DNA of 38,583 nucleotides from the IMG/VR virus record IMGVR_UViG_3300045946_000253, positions 1-38,583 of that record, one strand, 5' to 3'. Under the pieces are notes generated by a model. That model worked only from the letters and a program-made list of their open reading frames with translations. It ran no database searches and was not told the origin of the DNA. The stretch is from a virus. Shown here piece after piece: positions 33,775 through 38,583 of this stretch. Made by a program: the position numbers and the translations under genes. How positions within the stretch are numbered: position 1 is the first letter of the stretch; each line of letters starts with the position of its first letter.

Positions 33775-35397
33775 TTAGCGCCCGAAGCGGACACGATACA
33801 CGCGCACCCGCTCGCCCCCGTCGGCGGCGTATTGCGCGTACAGATACAGCAGGCGCCGGCGGTGCCAGGCGCGGTGGTCCCACGGAATGGTCGAGGCAAT
33901 CTGCCCCGGCGTGGTCAGCTCCTCCAGGAGCAGCGTCCAGGTGACGCCGCCATCCTCACTCCGAAAGAGCCGCATGCCACTACTGAGCGCCAGCCAGATG
34001 GCCGGATTCGGGGAGCCGATGACCTGACTGGCGGCGTACGGCAGGATGCGTCCTGGCGCGATCCAGGTGCCCTGCGCCACGGTGTAATGATGCCGCGGCG
34101 CCCCGGCATAGTTCCCGTTATTAATGACCGCCACAATCCACGGCTGGTGCGCCCAGTTGGCGGTCAGCCAGCCGGTCTGCCAGTAGCGGGCGTCACTGTC
34201 CGACGACCCCGCAAAAAGCTGCGAGCTGATGGCCACCGGCTCCTGCTGGTACGTGAGCGGCAGCGTGACCGGCACCCCCTGGGCGTCGCGCCAGGTCTGG
34301 CCCCCATCGTCACTCGCCACATAGATGTACGCATTGGGATTGGCGTAACAGTGCTGCCCGCCCTGTTCCTCACTGTACTGCAGGCAGCGGAAGTGGTAGG
34401 CATGCAGCCTGCCGGTGGCATCGCCGTACACAAACAGCTGGTTACTGCGGTAATGATCGGCATCCCCCAGGGCCTGGTTGTGGCCCTGCGCGAACGGCCT
34501 TGGCCCGAGGCGGCGCCAGGTCTGCGCCTGTACGTCATAGCGCGCCATGCCGGTCGACCAGCGCCGATCGTGATAGCCGGCACTGCACTGCACGCACTCG
34601 CGGAAGCTGAGCACGATACTGCCGTCCACGGTATAGGTGCGCTGCGGGTAGGTGATTTGATTGCCGGGCAGGGCGGCAATGCCCGGTTCATCCGTCGTCC
34701 AGTCGACCTGACACTGGCCGGTGCACCCGGCGTTGCCTGGGGTGCTTTTGTTGGGGTGGGGCCCCGCCGGCTGGCCCAGAAACGTCCAGGCCGCGACGCT
34801 CGATGGCGCCTGCGCCCGCCAGTACTGCCACGGGGTTGAGTGCATGTTGGACCACACATGCACCACGCCCGCCGTATCGACGGCCAGGCCGGGCGTGGTA
34901 TGGATGTCGGGGTAATTGGTGGTCACCACACTGGGCGCGCTCCAGGTGCCAGCGGCGCCGTCGTAGCGCCTGACCGCTACCTCATTGGTCGGGGTGAGTG
35001 CCACGACATACACGTCATCCTGCTCGGGGGCCGTGGGCGAGGGAAAGGTCGTGATGGGCGAGTTAAACGACGCCCGATTGGCGGCCACGGTGGGGAATTC
35101 GCCCAGCACCTCCAGGGTGGGCTCCAGCAGCTCCGTGGGCAGGTCCTGCGCGGCAGACGGCGTGTGAGTCAGGGTACAGCGCCCGGGCGTGCCACCTGCG
35201 GCGTGGCAGGGCCAGGAGAGGCTCTGCGGGCTGGGAGCGGGGGCCTGGTGCGGTGGGGCGGAATGCCCCCCAGCACCCCACGTACCGGCACCAGGCAGGA
35301 GCACCAGACTGCCCCAGAGCAGCCAGCGCCGGGCGGCGACACGGAGCAGGCCCCGTCCCGCGATACGGTGGCGCTGGCGGGGTGTCGGATCAGGCAT
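33775..35397 (-). CDS. Membrane-anchored BNR/Asp-box beta-propeller protein
   Basis: 540 residues from the ATG at 35397 (GAGGAGTCC upstream). A basic N-terminus leads into a hydrophobic segment at about 25-42 ('WLLWGSLVLLPGAGTWG'), a signal sequence or anchor. A Pro-rich linker follows, then a sialidase-like propeller of BNR_4 type: 'FNSPITTFPSP...DDVYVVALTPTNEVAVRRYD', 'PGLAVDTAGVVHVWSN', and Asp boxes 'SDDGGQTW' (about 361-368) and 'SEDGGVTW' (about 480-487). Several cysteines suggest an exported protein. It lies inside the leftward early operon, not with the tail genes, so it probably acts at the surface of the infected cell. The glycan substrate, if any, is unknown. Confidence 0.75.
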   Translation of the reverse strand: MPDPTPRQRHRIAGRGLLRVAARRWLLWGSLVLLPGAGTWGAGGHSAPPHQAPAPSPQSLSWPCHAAGGTPGRCTLTHTPSAAQDLPTELLEPTLEVLGEFPTVAANRASFNSPITTFPSPTAPEQDDVYVVALTPTNEVAVRRYDGAAGTWSAPSVVTTNYPDIHTTPGLAVDTAGVVHVWSNMHSTPWQYWRAQAPSSVAAWTFLGQPAGPHPNKSTPGNAGCTGQCQVDWTTDEPGIAALPGNQITYPQRTYTVDGSIVLSFRECVQCSAGYHDRRWSTGMARYDVQAQTWRRLGPRPFAQGHNQALGDADHYRSNQLFVYGDATGRLHAYHFRCLQYSEEQGGQHCYANPNAYIYVASDDGGQTWRDAQGVPVTLPLTYQQEPVAISSQLFAGSSDSDARYWQTGWLTANWAHQPWIVAVINNGNYAGAPRHHYTVAQGTWIAPGRILPYAASQVIGSPNPAIWLALSSGMRLFRSEDGGVTWTLLLEELTTPGQIASTIPWDHRAWHRRRLLYLYAQYAADGGERVRVYRVRFGR

Positions 35398-35614
35398 GAA
35401 GGGACTCCTCTGTACATGTGCAGTAGTCGATGTCCCAGAGGCGGTCGATGGGGCCACGCTCGACCGCCGGACTGGCCGCGATCTCCTGCATGAGCCAGTG
35501 CAATAACCCCTGCTCGGTCTCCGGCGTGGAGAGGGCATAGACCAGCCCGCCCTGGCAGCACGGACAGCGCAGCACCCAGGCAGATGGGGCGCTCTCGGGG
35601 CTAGTCGGCGGCAT
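35390..35614 (-). CDS. Small cysteine-containing hypothetical protein
   Basis: 74 residues from the ATG at 35614 (AAGGAG upstream). 'WVLRCPCCQGGLVYALSTPETEQGLLHWLMQEIAASPAVERGPIDRLWDIDYCTCTEESL' has Cys pairs at both ends, which could form one zinc site. It overlaps the BNR gene start by 8 bases and the upstream zinc-finger gene by 14. No family recognised. Confidence 0.6.
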   Translation of the reverse strand: MPPTSPESAPSAWVLRCPCCQGGLVYALSTPETEQGLLHWLMQEIAASPAVERGPIDRLWDIDYCTCTEESLHA

Positions 35615-35840
35615 CCTCAGGCTCCTTCCGTAAGCCCTGGCGCCGCATCTCGCGTTGGCGGTAGTTATAATGGCGGCTATAGCGGCTATGCCGGGCACGG
35701 CAGGGCAGACACGAGACCATGTCACGATAGGGTTGTCGCTTGCCGCAATGGGGGCAAAGCCCTTGCGCTTTTCTCGCGTGATAGATTGCCTTCTCCCTGG
35801 CAGACATATATTGCCTACGGATGTTCTCATCAGTCCACAT
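35601..35840 (-). CDS. Small zinc-ribbon protein, basic
   Basis: 79 residues. 'GLCPHCGKRQPYRDMVSCLPCRARHSRYSRHYNYRQREMRRQG' is a Cys-x2-Cys...Cys-x2-Cys ribbon followed by a strongly basic helix, as in small nucleic-acid-binding phage proteins. GGAGGAGGG lies upstream of the ATG. The start is only 11 bases from the 27-bp repeat array, so that array is this gene's leader and could control it. Confidence 0.7.
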   Translation of the reverse strand: MWTDENIRRQYMSAREKAIYHARKAQGLCPHCGKRQPYRDMVSCLPCRARHSRYSRHYNYRQREMRRQGLRKEPEDAAD

Positions 35841-35851
35841 CGTTCGCCCTC

Positions 35852-35986
35852 CTCCCCAGGGTTACAGATTTAGTGACTCTCCCCAGGGTTACAGATTTAG
35901 TGACTCTCCCCAGGGTTACAGATTTAGTGACTCTCCCCAGGGTTACAGATTTAGTGACTCTCCCCAGGGTTACAGATTTAGTGACC
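35852..35986. repeat. Five tandem 27-bp repeats (iteron- or centromere-like)
   Basis: Five copies start at 35852, 35879, 35906, 35933 and 35960; all are identical except for the last base of copy 5. Each contains GTTAC-AGATTTA-GTGAC, an imperfect inverted repeat, joined by a C-rich CTCTCCCCAG linker. The 27-base period is about two and a half helical turns. The array lies between the ParB-fold gene (whose last codons enter copy 5) and the zinc-ribbon gene. It could be an operator array, a partition site or a second set of replication iterons. There are no spacers, so it is not CRISPR. Confidence 0.9.
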
Positions 35987-36964
35987 ATTCGTTGAGAACA
36001 TCTCCTGCTGCCATGTATCCGGGTTATAAGGACGCGGGGTGTGTAGCATCTCTCCCCGCGGGGTGATATACCTCAAGATCTCTTTGCCCGTATGCGGTGT
36101 ACCTTCCAGGCGCAGCGGTCTCTCAGCATTGCCAATTTGCAGATGTTGGATGGCACGTTCCTCGTAGGCGGCATTCCATGCCGTAGCTGGATAACGACAC
36201 AGGACATGCCAATCAATGGTCAACACATTGGAAGTCCGGAGAAACAGATGCAACACCTGCCGTGGATCATCTTTTGCTAAGCGATCATTCATCGCCACGT
36301 TCTGCCAGAACTCTTCAGCATCGGTGCCTGTAAAACGCAACGTCACAAGAGCGATTGGCATGACTGCGGCACGCCGCAGGGAGCTGGTGATTGCCTGGGA
36401 GGCTCCCTTAATCAATTGAAAAAAGATGTGGGCCTCCTCCTTCCATTCATGCATAAAGGCCCGACGAATCATGACATTATCGGTATACATCCGGAGGCTC
36501 ATCCCACGGGAGGCGGGCGCAAATCCCGAAGCCATAAGCGGTAAACACGCGCTGAGGAGCTTGGCCTGGCTTTTATTGAACTGGAGGGTGTCAGGAAGAT
36601 TCAAGGCATCAAAGCGCACCGCAAGCGAGCGGCGGTCATGCTGATCGTGAATCGCATACCACTCGCCAATCTCTTCCTCGGTCTGGACCTGGATCTCTTC
36701 GAGCACGAGTGGGACCGTGACGCCGGAGAGCACGATAGCGGAGAGCCGTTGCTTGCCATTGATGCAAGACCGTTTCCCATGCAAGACACATGCGGCGATC
36801 AGACTCCATGGCCGCCAGGTTCCCGCCTTCATTTGCAGGGCATAATTTTGAATCGTCATGGGAATCGCTGGTCGTTGCCTGGCATACATCTCATGGATCA
36901 GCATGTGCTGCGCCAGGTCAGGTGTGACGTCGATCGGTGTATAGGTATGCTCTTGGTGTTCCAT
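35978..36964 (-). CDS. ParB-fold (DGQHR-like) DNA-binding protein
   Basis: 328 residues from the ATG at 36964 (GAGGAAAGGAAT upstream); a longer frame to 37540 runs through another gene. 'QRPAIPMTIQNYALQMKAGTW' and 'INGKQRLSAIVLSGVTVPLVLEEIQVQTEEEIGEWYAIHDQHDRRSLAVRF' match the ParB/Srx-type N-terminal domain, where 'INGKQRL' (68-74) replaces the usual DGQHR. The rest is helical and shows no clear ParB HTH. Such proteins are frequent in phages without a ParA. Possible roles are DNA binding at the adjacent 27-bp repeats, or a CTP/ATP-dependent switch. Both are inference. Confidence 0.7.
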   Translation of the reverse strand: MEHQEHTYTPIDVTPDLAQHMLIHEMYARQRPAIPMTIQNYALQMKAGTWRPWSLIAACVLHGKRSCINGKQRLSAIVLSGVTVPLVLEEIQVQTEEEIGEWYAIHDQHDRRSLAVRFDALNLPDTLQFNKSQAKLLSACLPLMASGFAPASRGMSLRMYTDNVMIRRAFMHEWKEEAHIFFQLIKGASQAITSSLRRAAVMPIALVTLRFTGTDAEEFWQNVAMNDRLAKDDPRQVLHLFLRTSNVLTIDWHVLCRYPATAWNAAYEERAIQHLQIGNAERPLRLEGTPHTGKEILRYITPRGEMLHTPRPYNPDTWQQEMFSTNGH

Positions 36965-37019
36965 AGGATTCCTTTCCTCGCCCTGCCCGGCAGTGGTGAC
37001 GCACTGCCGGGCGCACAGC

Positions 37020-37754
37020 CTACGCCGGATGGTCCACGGGCTCCGGCTTCCCCTCGCTGCGATCAAACAAGAGAGCGACGTTGCGCTGCGCCGCCTCGCG
37101 CCCCACCGGCGCCGGCTCCTGCGGCAGCGGCTCGGGCTCGGGGGGCTCGTCCAGGGTGCCGGTCTGCGGGTCGAAGCGCACCGCCTGCGCCGTCTGCCGC
37201 TCGTCCACCTCCGGCAGCCCCAGGCCGCACAGCGCCAGCGTGGCGCGCCGCTTCGCCTTCGATTCCGCCTTGTGCAGCGCGTTGGCCAGCTCGGTGCCGG
37301 TGAGCGGCGCCAGGAGCGGCTCCCCGTCCGCCGTCTTGCCCTCCTGAAAATAGCGCTTGCCACTCTCGGTGGTCTTCCACGTCCCTTTCGGCTTGAGAAT
37401 CGGCACAATCCCCTGGGCTTGCTCGATCCGTCCCTCCGGGGTGCTCGCTTCCACGGTGACAATGTAGAGCCCGTCCACGGTGCGCTCGCGGGAGAGCACG
37501 CGCATCGAGACGCGGTGGCGCTTCCGGAGCTGTTCGGCACACTCGCGGGTGGCGTACCAGACCATCTCGCCGGCCTCGCTGCGCAGCACGATAAAGGGGC
37601 GCGTCAGGGGATTGAGCCCGCTGGAATGGCACAGCGCCAGGTAATACTGAATCCGATCCTCCGGGCTGAGCTTGGCCAGATCGCCGACCAGGAGGGCGCG
37701 GCCAATGGCCTCCGGGTCGATTGCGGGCATATAGGGGGCTAAAGCGTCGGACAT
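37020..37754 (-). CDS. RecT-like single-strand annealing protein
   Basis: 244 residues. 'LSPEDRIQYYLALCHSSGLNPLTRPFIVLRSEAGEMVWYATRECAEQLRK' and, at about 155-185, 'ELANALHKAESKAKRRATLALCGLGLPEVDE' are typical of the RecT/Redbeta superfamily in phages. The acidic, Pro-rich C-terminus (about 195-220) is common in partners of SSB-like proteins. It would anneal single-stranded DNA in recombination-dependent replication. GGGAGG precedes the ATG. No exonuclease partner of the usual kind is adjacent; the VRR-NUC protein in the same operon is the nearest candidate. Confidence 0.7.
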   Translation of the reverse strand: MSDALAPYMPAIDPEAIGRALLVGDLAKLSPEDRIQYYLALCHSSGLNPLTRPFIVLRSEAGEMVWYATRECAEQLRKRHRVSMRVLSRERTVDGLYIVTVEASTPEGRIEQAQGIVPILKPKGTWKTTESGKRYFQEGKTADGEPLLAPLTGTELANALHKAESKAKRRATLALCGLGLPEVDERQTAQAVRFDPQTGTLDEPPEPEPLPQEPAPVGREAAQRNVALLFDRSEGKPEPVDHPA

Positions 37755-37828
37755 CGTGGCCTCCCTGGGGAGAAGACTCCCCTGCAGGCGGTCGTGGAAA
37801 TCTGGGGCATCCTGGGCCCAAAAACGGC

Positions 37829-38077
37829 CTAGCCCGCCTCGGCCTGCCCTGGACCCTGGCGAACGCCAGGGTCCAGGGGCTCCGGGGCCGCCTTGGTGAT
37901 GGTCGGGCGCAAGCGTTCGACCACGGTGAGCAGGCGGCGCAGATGGGTGCGTTGCGCGTCTTTCAGCGGCGCGCCCGTGAGCACTCGCAGGCGGGCATGG
38001 GCGTACACCTCGCGGTCAAAAGTGGTCATCTCTGGAAAGGCCAGCTCGACCAGCCGGAGCAGCTGCGTATCGTCCAT
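37829..38077 (-). CDS. Small helical hypothetical protein
   Basis: 82 residues from the ATG at 38077 (GGAGGATG upstream). 'DDTQLLRLVELAFPEMTTFDREVYAHARLRVLTGAPLKDAQRTHLRRLLTVVERLRP' is helical and charged. The C-terminal 'EPLDPGVRQGPGQAEAG' is encoded by a perfect 14-bp inverted repeat and may be a read-through of that hairpin rather than a folded part. First gene downstream of the candidate origin. Confidence 0.65.
   Translation of the reverse strand: MDDTQLLRLVELAFPEMTTFDREVYAHARLRVLTGAPLKDAQRTHLRRLLTVVERLRPTITKAAPEPLDPGVRQGPGQAEAG
37847..37878. repeat. Perfect 14-bp hairpin
   Basis: CCCTGGACCCTGGC (37847-37860), loop GAAC, GCCAGGGTCCAGGG (37865-37878). The very stable stem lies in the last codons of the 82-residue gene. 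In the direction of transcription (minus) the nearest T-run, TTTTT, follows about 20 bases later, too far for a classical terminator. It could attenuate transcription, protect mRNA or act in replication as a single-strand structure. Confidence 0.85.
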
Positions 38078-38124
38078 ACATCCTCCAGGGTAAGAAAATA
38101 CGAAAGTACAAAAGTACAAAATTT

Positions 38125-38140
38125 ATACACAGGTGTGTAT
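38125..38140 (-). promoter_or_regulatory. Operator-like palindrome at a leftward promoter
   Basis: ATACACA-GG-TGTGTAT, perfect 7-base arms. On the minus strand the -10-like TATAAA overlaps its edge, about 45 bases upstream of the 82-residue gene; the -35 is poor, so an activator or repressor would be needed. A tandem AAAGTACA pair (38103-38118) sits between it and the gene. It may restart transcription beyond the origin block. Confidence 0.45.
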
Positions 38141-38182
38141 GGCCCTACTCTCCGTTCGCGCGCGCGTCGCGCGAGGAAAAGC

Positions 38183-38451
38183 GTGACGACAGTGACGACA
38201 ATGGCCTCTTGCCCTACGGCCATGCGGTCCATCTGCTGTCGTCACGCCTGGATCACCTGTGACGACAGTGACGACAATTTCCACGGTTTTTCCTCTAAGT
38301 TCTTGTGAAAGAACGACATAATTTTTCGTATTGTTTTGTCACAGCGTAACCTATTGTTCTGGAAAGCATTACGCAAAAGTGTCGTCACTGTCGTCACTGT
38401 CGTCACTGTCGTCACTGTCGTCACTGTCGTCACTGTCGTCACTGTCGTCAC
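38183..38451. other. Candidate origin of replication (GTCGTCAC iterons plus AT-rich segment)
   Basis: The 370-base non-coding gap between the RepA-like gene (closed coordinates) and the 82-residue gene contains 13 copies of GTCGTCAC. Two inverted pairs sit in identical 20-mers at 38183-38202 and 38259-38278, one direct copy is at 38238-38245, and eight direct copies run from 38381 to 38451. Between the two groups, 38276-38380 is clearly A+T-rich against a G+C-rich genome and holds a 6-bp hairpin (GTTCTT-GTGA-AAGAAC, 38299-38314). Iterons flanking an easily melted segment beside a helicase gene is the standard theta-origin layout. No DnaA box was confirmed. Confidence 0.65.
38381..38451. repeat. 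Tandem 9-bp array, seven perfect units plus a partial eighth
   Basis: GTCGTCACT repeats with a strict 9-base period from 38381; the last unit, GTCGTCAC at 38444, runs into the stop of the RepA-like gene. The unit is the same core found inverted at 38183-38199 and 38259-38275. A 9-base spacing is unusual for protein-bound iterons (about 20-22 is common), so it may bind a filament-forming protein or be hypervariable in length. Reads translated as Val-Thr-Thr repeats are not a gene. Confidence 0.9.
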
Positions 38452-38583
38452 GCATAGCGTCCATCCTCCTGCGTGGTGGCCAGGACGAAGGCGCCTCGGG
38501 TCGTGCGTTCGAGTTCGTGGGCTTTGACGCCGCGCATGCAAATGCGATGGACCTGCTGATACATCTGGCGGCTGTCCGGCAAT
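38444..38583. repeat. Terminal direct repeat, right copy
   Basis: The same sequence as bases 1-140 except G at 38457 for T at 14. It re-encodes the last codons of the RepA-like gene on the minus strand, so the reading frame continues from here into the start of the window. Unique genome length would be about 38,443 bases. Confidence 0.9.

Noticed and set aside
35852-35986. CRISPR array
   Set aside because: The repeats are directly tandem with no spacers, and no cas genes are present.
35786-36066. Plus-strand reading frames with RVTDLVTLP repeats across the 27-bp array
   Set aside because: They come only from the tandem DNA repeat, have no ribosome binding site, and overlap well-supported minus-strand genes.
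38242-38541. Minus-strand frame with a Val-Thr-Thr run and its plus-strand counterpart
   Set aside because: Translation of the 9-bp iteron array; its start overlaps the RepA-like gene in another frame and no ribosome binding site is seen.

Overview
The window is essentially one complete genome of a temperate, tailed, siphovirus-like bacteriophage of about 38.4 kb. The first 140 bases recur as the last 140 bases with one silent difference, so the contig closes on itself: it is either a circular molecule or a circularly permuted phage genome. Strong AGGAGG-type ribosome binding sites, ATGA/TAATG gene overlaps and high G+C point to a bacterial host. The tail-tip set (DUF2460, DUF2163, NlpC/P60 peptidase, large tip protein) is of the lambda L/K/J and gene-transfer-agent type common in Pseudomonadota. 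The host cannot be named from the sequence.

Layout. (1) Control region, 2140-2332: a lambda- or Mu-like switch. A leftward promoter drives a Ner-like regulator as the first gene of the early operon, and an XRE-type repressor is transcribed rightward. (2) Leftward early operon, running from 2139 through the contig junction to 31875: Ner-like protein, small HTH protein, a DUF1874-like protein (candidate viral ring nuclease), RepA-like helicase, an iteron-rich candidate origin, a small protein, a RecT-like annealing protein, a ParB-fold protein, a 27-bp tandem repeat array, several small zinc-ribbon proteins, a membrane-anchored BNR protein, a VRR-NUC nuclease and a cytosine-methyltransferase-like protein. 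(3) Integration module, 3087-4725: tyrosine integrase plus a non-coding stretch with five copies of a CGGTAGCA motif, the candidate attP. (4) Rightward late operon, 4726-31787: HNH nuclease, terminase, HK97-type portal/protease/capsid, connectors, tail tube, tail chaperones with a -1 frameshift, tape measure, tail tip, fibre, and a distal group of small, membrane and secreted proteins.

How it works together. Lysogeny would be set by the repressor against the Ner-like protein, with the integrase acting on attP. Replication would be plasmid-like: a hexameric RepA-type helicase beside GTCGTCAC iterons and an AT-rich segment. Recombination or repair is provided by the RecT-like and VRR-NUC proteins. 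Packaging uses P27-family small and Terminase_1-type large subunits with an HNH partner.

Least ordinary points: the DUF1874 protein, the origin-like iteron block, the 27-bp repeat array next to a ParB-fold gene, a reverse-strand two-gene cassette with its own operator-like palindrome inserted between the tail chaperone and the tape measure, a beta-propeller-like insertion in the tail-tip protein, and the lack of a recognisable free endolysin. All functions are read from motifs; no database search was possible.
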